NCBI GenBank assembly: GCA_019918135.1
Contig: WBZZ01004848.1
Location: 82,501 to 117,500, forward strand
Source of the DNA: Paulinella micropora
Taxonomy: Eukaryota > Cercozoa > Imbricatea > Euglyphida > Paulinellidae
Length of the DNA stretch: 35,000 bases
Reading direction: 5' to 3'
The position numbers and the translations under genes were made by a program. This document shows positions 1 through 9,425 of this stretch, piece by piece. The stretch's first letter is position 1. Every line of letters begins with the position of its first letter. The notes under the pieces are model-generated. The model ran no database searches. It was given only the letters and a program-made list of their open reading frames with translations, and had not been told where the DNA came from.

Positions 1-25
1 GTGTCACAGTGTTTGCGTAAATTCA
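1..25 (+). repeat. Left terminal inverted repeat
   Basis: All 25 bases pair exactly with the reverse complement of 7605-7629. Identity stops at base 26, which marks the inner boundary of the repeat. The outer end may extend beyond the window. Confidence 0.92.
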
Positions 26-320
26 AAGTGAGAAAGTGAATAAATTCGTCTGCATCTGCTACTACATACTGTTAACTGACACATGCAGATGCATTTGTAC
101 AAGTTTTCTAAATGAATTTACTATATTACTACATGGCCACTACACTTCTACATAGTGATGTGCTCAAAGGAAGCTTTCCGGCAGCGGGATATAATGCTGC
201 ACTATCTCTCAACGTGTTGGCAGAACTAAATTTGGTTGTTTAGATCTCTCAACGCGTTGATACGTTCCCACTCTTCTGACGAAGAAGGGTCTGACAGGTC
301 AGATCGGCAGCATCGCTCTC

Positions 321-1640
321 TCAATTCTGCAGCCTCACGCTCTTCAGTAACCCACAACCCGACTTAGGCGATTTCCGGGAGAAATGCAGAAGGAAGAGCA
401 GAAGGGCCAGCGTTTTCAGAGTCGGTGTCAAATTCGGGCCAGCGTCTTCAGAGTCGGTGTCAGATTCTGTTACCATTCTCTCAACAATGCGTCGCCGTCT
501 GCGAGATTTGGGTCGTGTTGGCAGTTGATCATGGAGCTGGACCTCTGCCTTTGACTCGAGCGCTGCTTCCGCGTACTGCTGCTGGGCTGACGGGGCGGCT
601 GAGGGGGGGATGAGAGGCTGTTCATCATCGCTCGATGAGGATTCCGATTCGCTAGAGCTTTGACTGCTCATGCTTTCTGCTTCCGAATCGCTTTCCTGTT
701 CATCCTCCTGAATCGACTCACTTTCTTCTGATTCTGAGCTCCGGGCCCTACGACGGCCTCTGCCACCCCGACCACGTGCACCACCCCTTCCGGGACGAGC
801 CCGTCCCGCACGAGCGCGAGCGCGACCACGACCACGACCGCGAACAACTTCAGAAGCAAGAGCACCGACTGGTGCGACTGGTGCGGCCTCGGCCGCGGGC
901 CGAACCTTCACCTCACTACCTTCCTCCCCGGTTTTGCATTCGCAATTCAGGGAATGGGTATAAACGGCATCGATTAACGTTGCCTTTCTCCCTAGATGCA
1001 AAATGCAAATAGTTTCACAGGCAGGCAAACTGATATTACCAGTGACTGTCTGACGATGCACGGCCAGCCAGGCTTTTAGTTGAGCGACCGTGGCCTTTGC
1101 CAGTGCAGGTGCTCCTGATTGCAGCAATCGATCCACTTTGCCTGCATCGGGAGGGGGGGGGGGGGGGGTTGTTGAAATCCCAAACCTATTAGGAACAGGA
1201 GAACATGCAAAAGCAAGCTTCCAGAACAACGAACTAGCGTCCAACAATCTGCGTCCTCTCCAGGCTGGGTGGGCAGGGGCGGTGCCATCGTTCCGGAAGT
1301 TGACCCGCTGCATGCGGAGACGTTCTTCCTCACTCAGCAAATACTCAGCGGAAATGCGTGCCTCCCTATCAGATGGCACAGCCCACAAGTCAGCAGGTAA
1401 TACATCCAGCACACGTACATTAACCTGCCCCTGCTTCCCGGCAGCATCAGTACAAGTGCAATGAGCCGGTCTACCTGCCAGCCCTCCCGCACCCTCTTCA
1501 CCATCCCAAACTATCCATTTCTCATTCAGCAAGTGGCCATCCTTCAAAATATCCTCGAACCACTCTCTTTCCTGTGCTGAACAGTACTTTTGCGCAAGCT
1601 TGCAGACATTCTTTGATATGTCTTCAGTTACCCAAGGCAC
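321..1640 (-). CDS. C-terminal block of the transposase-like gene: RG-rich and acidic serine tail
   Basis: This 439-residue open frame is the longest uninterrupted piece of the minus-strand gene. It begins with a conserved segment around GGLAGRPAHCTCTD, matched in the right-hand copy by GGLPGRPAHMSCLD. A proline run follows, created by a poly-G tract at about 1150-1167, then a SAP-like helical stretch (LKAWLAVH), a C-x-C, an Arg/Gly-rich block, and a Ser/Glu/Asp-rich block ending near DDEQPLIPP. The basic RG block and acidic tail suggest nucleic-acid binding, but that is inference. The first methionine (1640) may be internal to an exon, because homology continues upstream in another frame across 1624-1911. 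Confidence 0.5.
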   Translation of the reverse strand: MPWVTEDISKNVCKLAQKYCSAQEREWFEDILKDGHLLNEKWIVWDGEEGAGGLAGRPAHCTCTDAAGKQGQVNVRVLDVLPADLWAVPSDREARISAEYLLSEEERLRMQRVNFRNDGTAPAHPAWRGRRLLDASSLFWKLAFACSPVPNRFGISTTPPPPPPDAGKVDRLLQSGAPALAKATVAQLKAWLAVHRQTVTGNISLPACETICILHLGRKATLIDAVYTHSLNCECKTGEEGSEVKVRPAAEAAPVAPVGALASEVVRGRGRGRARARAGRARPGRGGARGRGGRGRRRARSSESEESESIQEDEQESDSEAESMSSQSSSESESSSSDDEQPLIPPSAAPSAQQQYAEAALESKAEVQLHDQLPTRPKSRRRRRIVERMVTESDTDSEDAGPNLTPTLKTLALLLFLLHFSRKSPKSGCGLLKSVRLQN

Positions 1641-2548
1641 AGGTGGGAGTTTTTCTGGACGGTGGGCAGGGTTTGGGGGGCTGCACGTAAGGACGCAAAT
1701 CTTTACCCTCTACACTATCGTTCTCACCTCGCCACTTCTGCTCTGCATGACCCCAGACCTTGTACCTTACTCCAGGAAGATATTTGGAAGCAACGTCACC
1801 GGCCTTCAAAAAAAATACATATGTATATATCAAAGTCAAATGCGATGCAAGGTTACCTCGTACTGGTACGCAAGAGGGCGCTTGTAGTGCTTCAGATGCT
1901 TGTTCCTGCACTGCTCAAAATACCCTCGCCAATCATAATCGGAATTAACCAGCAGCAAAACTTAATTTTCCCAGTTTTTTTTTAGACCAATCAGGAGTTT
2001 GAACAAAGCTTGCGCGACATTGGTTGTGAACAGAGTAGTTCGCCAACCGACATGTCGCATGATATAAAAAACCTGATCTTGCAGATTGTGGGAGTGGTTC
2101 CTGACTAGGCGGTGAGTTCTGATGCGTGCTTTCCACCCACAAAAACAAGGTGGAAAAAAAAACATCATGACCACATCTGTATTCTCTGGCCCACCATGCT
2201 AATTCATAAACAAGTCAGCAGCAGATGTGGTTTTAGGATCCCAAACCTCAGCCCGCAAAGATAGTATAAAATGGTGATGTTTGCATTTGTGCCGTGAGCA
2301 ATGTTAGGCAAGTGGGTGAGTATGTAACGAGTGCCTGAGGCATGTGATGTTGCCCACCTGCTAGCAGTTTGAGAACATACAAGTTGCGGAAGTCGGTATT
2401 TGACCTGTTGCAACCCGGTATGTAAACGGGCTTAGTCATATCAATATTCCAGGTATTGACTTTGCCCGGGACAAGCTGACTGCAAAGGAAAAAAAAAAAA
2501 AAAAAAAAAAGAAAGAAAAAAGAAAGAAAGAGAGAAAGAAGAAAAAAG

Positions 2549-2720
2549 GTGTGTGTGTGTGTGCACGTGGGGGGGGGGGGGGGGGTTTACGTTGTGTACT
2601 CAGAGTTCATGGAGAACACAAAAAGAAAGAAGGAGGCGTCTGTGTGTATGTGTGTGTTTGGGGGGGGGGGGGGGAGGGGGGGGGGTTACGCTGTGTACTC
2701 CGAGTTCATGGAGTCAATCC
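2549..2720 (+). repeat. Duplicated GT/poly-G unit
   Basis: Two copies of a unit lie side by side, about 2549-2630 and 2640-2720. Each is a GT microsatellite, then a run of 14 or more G, then a TTACG.TGTGTACTC.GAGTTCATGG segment. The poly-A/GA stretch at 2488-2546 lies just before it. This sits between exons of the transposase-like gene, probably in an intron. Confidence 0.75.
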
Positions 2721-4031
2721 TGTTGGATCGATGAACTTTGTTGTGGACTTGGGATTTCTGGCGCCACTCAAGTGCCAGAGCCTCAGACTTGAAACCCTTC
2801 TTCTGCTGAGCTGCTAGGTCAGCACAAACCGCGCAAATAGCATAATTGCCATCACGGACCCACTTAACCTGCTGGAAATCGCGGTGCAAAACTAATCTAA
2901 TTAAACCTTCACCCGGGGGGGAATTAGGCTTGCAATGTGCCCCACACACCATGCCAGTCACAGCAGCAGCCCGACCATTCCGGACATGAGCAAAAAGGAC
3001 AGCAACATTTTGTATGTCCTGCAAAAATGCCATATGCCATCCGCTGCAGTCTCGCAGTCAACCACAAAGAATAGGACGAGCATGACATAAATTACATCTT
3101 GCTGGTCGGTTTGGTTAACAAGGCACGGGTGTCAAACCTCATGTTTTCCACAAAAAGCAAACTCGCCCTCCGCATGATTTTACCCCCCACACCGTGAATT
3201 CTCATCCACATGGGTTTGCACACAACAACCCCACTGTACCGGAATTTTGTTGTGAAATTGGGGCCTGACATGCTCTGCAGCTGCCCAACCAACCAAGCCT
3301 TTAGTTGTGCTTGAGACATAGCAACCGTATCAGAACGAGACAACACAGCATAAACAGGACTCACCCATGCATGGCATTTCAATGCTTGCAACATACAGAT
3401 TTCATCTCATGGACAAGCTCTATGAAACACATGCCAAGCAGCTGCTTGCGCGAGCCTGGCCTCACCTGTTTGGGCTGTCCTTTCCTGCGCTTAACATATA
3501 TGTATGAACGCAAAGGATCTTTGCGTGCACGCGCAACATGAGATACAGGCAAACCAAGGACCTTATACAGAGGCTCATCGCTCAACTGCCAGTCATGCTG
3601 CCCTCTGGGAGTTGCCTTGCGCTCTTCCTGACACATAATTCACAAAAGGGAAGGGTGAGTAAGGAAAGATAGAAAGTAAGAAAACAAGAAAGCAAGCAAG
3701 CAGGAAAGAAAGAAGAAAGAAAGAAAACCAGAAGAGACTCGTGAAAGCCATCCCAGTTGCAGTCGTCTGTCACATTATCGGTCATACAGCTCTCTTCCTT
3801 GGGTGATTGTACAAGTACAGACGTAGGCGTCTCGGTTGTTCTGCCCTCGGAGTCCTCCTCTTCATCACCGGTGCCCAGCAAGGTCGCCCAATCACCACAC
3901 ACACGGCTCGGAACCCTATCGCTTTGTGCAGTTGGAGTAGTAGTGTGTGTGCCTTCCTCGTCGTCTGAGACCAGGGCTGCTAACCAGCCCTGCATCTCTT
4001 CATTGGCCATGTCAAGCAACGTACCAGTACC

Positions 4032-4376
4032 TAACAAGAGTAAGAACAGTGCAGCATATTCATTTTCCGACACACAGTGGTTCAAAAGGAATTTTCAAAG
4101 TGTAACCATAAGATAAACGCACATAAAGCGAAACTAAAAAAAGACGCCCAAACAAAAAGGTGTACAGTTTGGGAACATGTTATCATGTTAATATTTTTGC
4201 TGCAGGTTTCTAAGAACAGTGCAGCATATTCATTTTCCGACACACGGTGCAAAAGGAATTTTCAAAGTGTAACCATAAGATAAAGACACATAAAATTAAA
4301 CTAAAAAAGACGCCCAAACAAAAAGGTGTACAGTGTGGGAATATGCTATCATGTTGATATTTTGCTGCAGGTTTTT
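4032..4376 (+). repeat. ~175-bp tandem direct duplication
   Basis: The segment starting TAAGAACAGTGCAGCATATTC is present at about 4032-4207 and again at about 4212-4376, with scattered substitutions and small indels (ACACAGTGGTTCAAAAGG versus ACACGGTGCAAAAGG). Both copies end in a T-rich stretch plus GCTGCAGG, which resembles a 3' splice site. The repeat lies between the two divergent genes of the transposon, so it may be the duplicated promoter or first-intron region. Confidence 0.8.
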
Positions 4377-4889
4377 ACAACTGGTTGCCCACATACCCAA
4401 GCTGTTTCCCAAGGTTGGTTCATCTTGAACCGTCTCTCAACAACGTTTTGCCTCTGTCATTTTTACCTGTCCGGCCAAAAATTTGGCGGACAGGGGCCAG
4501 TGCAAACTTTGACTCGGTTCAAAAAGGGGGATTTTGAAAGGGGGTTGTGAACCATGCAACATCACAATCCAACTCAAAGGGAATGCACTGCCAGGCAGCA
4601 CGTAGTGCTACTACGTATACTGTTGAGGCATTTGGGCGAACTGCAGAACGGGTGGTGTTTTTCCAACGTACCAGTAGCTGAGGTTGTCGTTTCCGACGAA
4701 GTGAGACAACGGTATTGGAATTTCCCTACTGAGGCAAAGCTCAACGCCCTTGACCCAGACTGTCTGTGGAAGTACGATGCGAAGGCCAAGGATTGGATTG
4801 AGGAACAGGCTTCAAGTGCCAAACGCAAGCGGGGGGCAGTGAACCGATTTCACGAAGAACAGGAGAAAACAGAAAAGAAACGGAGATAA

Positions 4890-5600
4890 GAACTGAGAAA
4901 GAGAAAAAAAAAAGAAAAGAAGAAGAGAGAGGAGAAAGAAAAGAAGAGAGAGGAGGAAGTGAAGAAGAAGAAAGTGGAGGAGTAAGTGAAGAAGAAGAAA
5001 AAGGAGGATGAATTGAAGAAGAAGAAAAAGGAGGAGGAATTGAAAAAGAAGAAAGAGGAGGAGGAAGTGAAAAAGAAGAAAGAGGAGGAGGAAGTCAAGA
5101 AGAAAGAGGAGGAGGAACTGAAGAACAAGCAAGAGGAGGATGAAGTGAAGAAGAAAGAGGAGGAGGAATTGAAGAAGAAGAAAGAGGAGAGGATTTGAAG
5201 AAGAAAGAGGAGGAGGAGAAAGAAAAGAAGAAAGAGGAGGAGGAAGAGAAGAAGAAGCAAGAGGAGGAAGAGAAAAAGAAGAAGAAAGAGGAGGAGGAAT
5301 TGAAGAAGAAAGAGGAGGAATTGAAGAAGAAAGAGGAAGAGGACTTGAAGAAGAAAGAGGAGGAGGACTTGAAGAAGAAAGAGGAGGAGAAACAAAAGAA
5401 GAAGAAACAGGAGGAGGAGGAAGAGAAGAAGAAGAAGCAAGAGGAAGAGGAAGAGAAGAAGAAGAAACAAGAGGAGGAAGAGGAAGAGAAGGAGAAATCA
5501 GAGGAGGAGCAAGAGAAGTACAAGAAAGAGGAGGAGGAATTGAAGAAGAAAGAGGAGGAGGAACTGAAGGAGAAAGAAAAGGAAGAGAAAGAGAATGAGC
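4890..5600 (+). repeat. GAA/GAG-rich microsatellite tract
   Basis: About 700 bases of nearly pure purine made of AAGAAG, GAGGAG and TTGAAG units. It reads as Lys/Glu repeats in several plus frames and Ser/Phe/Leu repeats in the minus frames, which explains the many long overlapping open frames here. It lies inside the accessory gene and may have grown from a genuine coiled-coil coding segment. Confidence 0.9.
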
Positions 5601-5971
5601 AGAAGCAAGAAGAAACAAGTGATGATCCCGAACAGAGAGACTCATTTGATCATGAGGAGAGGTTGCCCCCTGTGCAAGACTGTTACGGGCGTGTCTTTGC
5701 CACTCCTTTTTTCAAGTTTTCCGTCCCGGCCGGCCAGGATGAGGCACCAAAATACCAAGATGGGTAACCGCCAGACTTGTTTGTTGCTTATAACATATAA
5801 TTTGCGTGTAGGCTCAGATTTGTGCACTTGACTGCCACTGGTCTCATCCGGTACGGCGTTTTCCTCGAGCAAGTCATTTGTACGAGCCTAGGAAGTTTTT
5901 GGCCCAAGCACGCCAGCCGATTCAAGTGATCGACCCGGCACCTGAAGGAGAACTTGGCATGATAGCAAGGT

Positions 5972-6073
5972 CTACTACTACTACTACTACCCCCGCCCCC
6001 CCCCCCCCCCCAACCCCCCCCCCCCCCCCCCCCGGGCGCTCTTGTTGTTTCTTGCCTGTTGCAGACCAGTGGC

Positions 6074-6127
<54 letters not shown>

Positions 6128-6234
6128 TACTACTACTACTAATACTACTACTAGTACTACTACTAGTACTACTACTACTACTGCTACTACCCCCCGGGCG
6201 CTCTTGTTGTTTCTTGCCTGTTGCAGACCAGTGG
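5972..6234 (+). repeat. CTA microsatellite with duplicated intron acceptor
   Basis: Two copies of a 42-base block (cccgggcgctcttgttgttt... ending CTGTTGCAG/ACCAGTGGC) lie at about 6031-6073 and 6190-6234. CTA repeats and poly-C fill the spaces before them. Only the second copy is followed by good coding sequence. The block is a textbook 3' splice site (pyrimidine tract plus CAG), so the duplication created a decoy or alternative acceptor. Confidence 0.8.
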
Positions 6235-7604
6235 CTTTGGAACCTAAGAAACGCTGCAGTAGGAAGGGACACGACCATGCGCTGTTGATGCGTCGGTTGG
6301 TCACTGGGGTGACCATCCAGAACCCCAATTATCAACTTACCTTAATCACTTACCAGAAGATCGATCCTGTCGTGAGCAGCGTCCTTCATTTGATTCCTAA
6401 GGAAGAGTATGTTGCGACCGTCATTCCCTTGTTAGCTCCGATGCAACCGGGTACATCAAAGGTAATATGGTGTTCCTTCCGTGGTTTAAGCCCCTGCCGC
6501 TGCTGTATGTACATGCGCTTCCATCGCCGCCCCCCCGACTGCCATGCAAGTGCAAGGGCAAGCGTAAGTCGCCACCAGACGACGAGATTTTGCCTGAGGA
6601 CGACGATGATGTCCCCCTCATTCCCGCATCGGTACTACTGTCAATTTAATTTATTATATTTGCTGATTCATTTCACATGCAGCCCAAACTTGCCTGTGTA
6701 CTAGAAGCCTCAGCCTAAGAACAAGGGAAAGAAGTCCAAGACACCCGGCAAATCCTCCCCGTGGGCTGGGGAAGTGCAGCCATCGGCATCGGCATCGCAT
6801 GGGCTCGTGGACCAGCATGCCAACGAGAAGGTTGACAAGTTCTTTGCTTTGATGAACGATTACATGAAGAAGGATATGGAAGAAGCTTAGTAGCGCCGAA
6901 GCCAGGCCTTTAAGGAGGAACGGGCCTATATGAGGCAGCGCAAAGAGAACGAGAAGAAACTCGAACTGCGGCATTATGAATGGATTGACAGCATGAAAGC
7001 TACGGCCGAGAAGTTGTCGGCAGCGAGTAGATTCGTTGCCAGCGGTCTCGCCTCTCTGCGCCCAACTAACGACCCAGTCTCATTTCGCCCACCTAGCGAA
7101 GTGCGCCCAGTCGTGAACGTAGACAGTTCTCTTCTTGATGGGGGCTCGCCGGAAGATTTGTTATCGCCGCCGTCGACGCGCGAAAGAGTCCCTGGGTTGC
7201 CAATCCGTCGCCATACGCGTCATGTGACTGATTCTAATCGCGGCGGCATGAGTGGGGACGCGTACATGCCCCGAAGGGACCCAAGTGTGGCACTTCTTCA
7301 GTATATATATATCATGCGCTGGTGGCGCAACAAGACGCGAAACGAGAGAGCGAACGCGCCCGTGCCCGTGCCCGCAACCAGATTGTCCTCTCCAATGTGT
7401 TTTGGTAATTCTTCATCATTTTAGCTTGCGGTTAATGTTAAAATTGTTGTACAGGTGAAGGTTCACGTCAAAGTTCAGTTGGATGTTAGCTTGCGGTTGA
7501 TGTTAAATTAATTGTAGAAAGCTTTTTGCTTCATTCTTATTGAAATAAAATCAGGAAATGACGTTGCCCCGTTAATATTAATGATTATCGGATGACTTCA
7601 TTTC

Positions 7605-7629
7605 TGAATTTACGCAAACACTGTGACAC
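7605..7629 (-). repeat. Right terminal inverted repeat
   Basis: Exact reverse complement of 1-25. It ends at CTGTGACAC and is followed at once by a T/A-rich stretch that starts a host-like direct repeat. This fixes the right end of the transposon. Confidence 0.92.
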
Positions 7630-7907
7630 TTTTTTTTAAAAAAATTCAAGTCACAAGTTGAAGTTTAATGATTATTCAATAAATTATTAATAAATTTGTG
7701 TTAGAATCATTTGCAGCAGCAAATGGAAGCTATTAGTAAATTAAGTGTTCCTGTCGTTTCCGGTAGTTTCTCATAGCGTTGTCTATGTGACTTCAAGTTG
7801 GATTTTTTGACACTTAAAAAAGAATTTCAAGTCACAACTTGAAGTTTAATGATTATTCAATAAGTTATTAATAAATTTGTTTTAGAATCATTTGCAGCAG
7901 CAAATGG
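7628..7907 (+). repeat. ~98-bp AT-rich direct repeat, two copies
   Basis: Positions 7628-7725 and 7809-7907 share the sequence GACACTT..AATT.CAAGTCACAA.TTGAAG, then an AT-rich core, and end at TTTGCAGCAGCAAATGG. They differ at a few bases. The first copy abuts the right end of the transposon, so the transposon may have inserted at the edge of this repeat. No gene is visible between the copies. Confidence 0.8.
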
Positions 7908-7911
7908 GTCT

Positions 7912-8260
7912 TGCACAAGTTGATTTCTTCTTGCTCGCTGTCTGGTTGCATTTCTTTCTCGTGCAGCTGATAGTGCTGCTCAGTCTTGTGCTAATCGATC
8001 TCTCACACCTTGCTGACTGATTGCGTTTCTTTGGCGTGCAGCTGCTAGTGCTGCTGGGTCTTGCGCTATTCTAGCTCGGCGTGCTCGTTGACGTGTTGCA
8101 TTTCTTTCTCGTGCAGCTGCTAGTGCTACCGGGTCTTGAGCGATTCTCTGTCTTCTTTCTCTAGCTCTTTCTCTTTCTCTTGCTTGTCCCAGTTCTGTTT
8201 GAAGAGAAAAGTGTCTTGTTGTAAGATGCTGCGAGTGTAGCTTTACACGAATCTGGATGC
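7912..8260 (-). pseudogene. R/E/Q/A-rich helical repeat coding remnant
   Basis: The minus strand reads as two to three units of about 25 residues resembling AARERNATRQRARRARIAQD, matching a ~70-bp tandem DNA repeat (GTTGCATTTCTTTCTCGTGC). One in-frame TGA is present near 7980. Similar charged repeats precede helicase-type mobile element proteins in many animals and protists, but I cannot assign the family from this fragment alone. Read as host-genome debris at the left flank of the viral insert. Confidence 0.45.
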
Positions 8261-8527
8261 TAGTTCGATCAAAATATATTGAGGATCAAATTGCCCAAAA
8301 TTAAAATTAACTTGATCATTTTCCAGATTCCTATGAAATTGAAGAGATTCAGTTTGAAAACTCATAATTTCTACATTTAAAGTCTGTAATCGAGTCTCAA
8401 TTGTTGCAAGCTCCCTTTAAATATTTTCTAGTTCTTCCACAATTTCACATGAATTTCGTAATCTGTTGTTGTTACTTCTGAGATTCTCAAACATCGTAGT
8501 AACTGGAGGATTATTTTCATTCGCACC
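8246..8527 (-). pseudogene. Coiled-coil coding remnant
   Basis: One minus frame is open over about 280 bases except for one TAA near 8421. It encodes a Leu/Glu/Asn-rich helix (for example RELATIETRLQTLNVEIMS). It ends at TAA near 8246 and overlaps the start of the R/E/Q repeat frame. Its upstream end coincides with the outer edge of the palindrome at 8531, so the original gene was probably cut by that junction. Confidence 0.4.
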
Positions 8528-8530
8528 GTG

Positions 8531-8823
8531 AAGCTAGCACCTTGTCGTCGTCGTCGTCGGGGGGCTTGACCTCTGTGGCTGAGTGCCTGCCGCACAGGCC
8601 TGCTTGGCCATCTTTGGCGGCACGGTACAGGCGCTTCTTGCGGTAGCACTTTCTACAAGCAGGCTTCCACGCACACCATTTCCCTTTGCCCACTTTATAC
8701 CTTGGCGACAAGTACCTCTTGGATGTTTATTTTAAATTGATGCTTGAGGGTTCCCTTCAAGTTGCGTCTGGCCCCGTGCGCGGGTCCCGCCTCTAAGTCG
8801 CTGGTCTTCTTGATGGTACGCAT
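8531..8823 (-). pseudogene. Truncated copy of the zinc-motif/coiled-coil gene (left arm)
   Basis: Starts at the ATG complementing 8821-8823 and matches the first ~97 codons of the gene at 28160-28969, including the Cys/His motif (CAWKPACRKC ... CGRH here; the intact copy has CDRH). It has one extra base near 8701 (GCCAAGGTAT against GCCAGGTAT), which shifts the frame, and it stops abruptly at the outer palindrome edge. It therefore cannot encode the full protein. Confidence 0.85.
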
Positions 8824-8827
8824 GTCT

Positions 8828-9425
8828 TATGCTAAATGTGGGAGCACCCCTTTTGCCCCAAACTCCCAAGGGAGCCCAAGATAAGATTTCAATTAAGAAA
8901 CGGGGGGGGGGGGGGGGGGGGCGCATCCTTTTGTTCTTTTTCTCCGATTTCTTTCCCCTGGTCTCTCAGAGAGGGAGGAACAAGCGGAAGGGGGCGGGAC
9001 AGAGAAAGAGGTGGGGGAAGGGGGGGGAGGAAGGACTGGGGGAGGACGAGGGGGGGGGGGGGGGAGAGGAAGGACTGGAGCGTGGGAATGCTCCACCCAA
9101 CCCCTCCCCCCCCGCCTTTGCTCTGCTCATGAGAGAAAAGCTGCCTCCCCCCCTCCTCCTTTGTCTTGTAGGCAGTTTGGATGAATACACAGGCCCTGGT
9201 GGAGACTCTGCGCCGCGCTTGGGCTGTATGGAGCCGCGAGGATGGCAAACGCCGGACGGCGGCGGCGCTCCCGGCGGTGAGAGCAAGAGCAGCCCCCGAC
9301 GGCGTCGGGGCGGCCGGGGCAAGGGGCAGAAGACTTAGTGGTCGGACGGTGGGTTTGGTGGGTCTAGTAGGGCTGTGTGTGGAGAGACTGGAAGCGGAGC
9401 TAGCTGTTTGGGAGGGGGCGGGGCT
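8828..9425. other. Left-arm-only block upstream of the terminase
   Basis: This ~598-bp stretch has no counterpart in the right arm, where the flanks are joined at about 28155-28157 with CT microhomology. It holds a 17-G run (about 8901), purine-rich tracts to ~9090, a pyrimidine tract ending TTGTCTTGTAG, and the first ~80 codons of the terminase frame from ATG 9181. The right-arm terminase has therefore lost its 5' end. Confidence 0.85.

Larger units (their letters stand above)
321..4010 (-). pseudogene. DDE-type transposase-like gene (GHxH/DN family, DUF7869-like), interrupted
   Basis: Homologous blocks occur on the minus strand in the order of the intact paralogue at 32775-35000: an N-terminal acidic piece (start ATG at 4010, MANEEMQGWLAAL), 3636-3379, 3394-3092, 3033-2686, 2439-2204, 2174-1962, 1911-1624 and 1640-321. 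Intron-like sequence separates several blocks (for example a pyrimidine tract ending TGTCAG near 3630). The paralogue has the signature W-D-G-x-x-D-N followed about 20 residues later by P-P-G-H-G-H. Here the DN region reads roughly HGG-PEN and the second motif reads NHSHNLQDQ, so the acidic residues expected for catalysis are not conserved. The family assignment rests on this D..DN..GHxH pattern, known from RNase H-fold transposase domains such as DUF7869. Role inferred: transposition of this element, now lost. Confidence 0.62.
4554..7424 (+). pseudogene. Accessory gene of the left transposon (lysine/glutamate coiled coil), interrupted
   Basis: Coding-like pieces run along the plus strand. 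A 111-residue opening (4554-4889) contains RQRYWNFPTEAKL and ends in K/E-rich sequence. The GAA microsatellite frames follow (4986-5767). A well-behaved exon at about 6213-6462 (contains LVTGVTIQNPNYQLTLITYQ) lies between a CTGTTGCAG acceptor and an AAAG/GTAATA donor. A block ending DDDDVPLIPAS precedes a GTACTA donor at about 6629. A charged helical block spans about 6720-7424 (contains EKKLELRHYEWIDSM). Two adjacent TAG codons at about 6888-6893 break the last block. I do not recognise the product. Its place, divergent from the transposase inside one TIR pair, suggests an accessory or DNA-binding factor of the element. Confidence 0.45.
1..7629. mobile_element. TIR DNA transposon with two divergent genes, degenerate
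   Basis: The first 25 bases of the window (beginning GTGTCACAGTGTTTGCG) recur as an exact reverse complement at 7605-7629, so the window begins at, or very near, the left end of the element. Inside lie two divergently arranged genes: a transposase-like gene on the minus strand (about 4010 to 321) and an accessory gene on the plus strand (about 4554 to 7424). A paralogous transposase sits at 32775-35000, which confirms a multicopy family. Both genes here carry stops or frame breaks, and the element has expanded microsatellites (poly-G, GT, GAA, CTA), so this copy is probably dead. The target-site duplication cannot be tested because the base before position 1 is not in the window. Confidence 0.85.

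Noticed and set aside
4812..5767. Long Ser/Leu and Lys/Glu open frames
   Set aside because: They are translations of one GAA/GAG purine microsatellite in several frames, not separate genes.
5878..6335. Poly-Tyr, poly-Thr and poly-Val open frames
   Set aside because: They come from the CTA microsatellite and poly-C runs.
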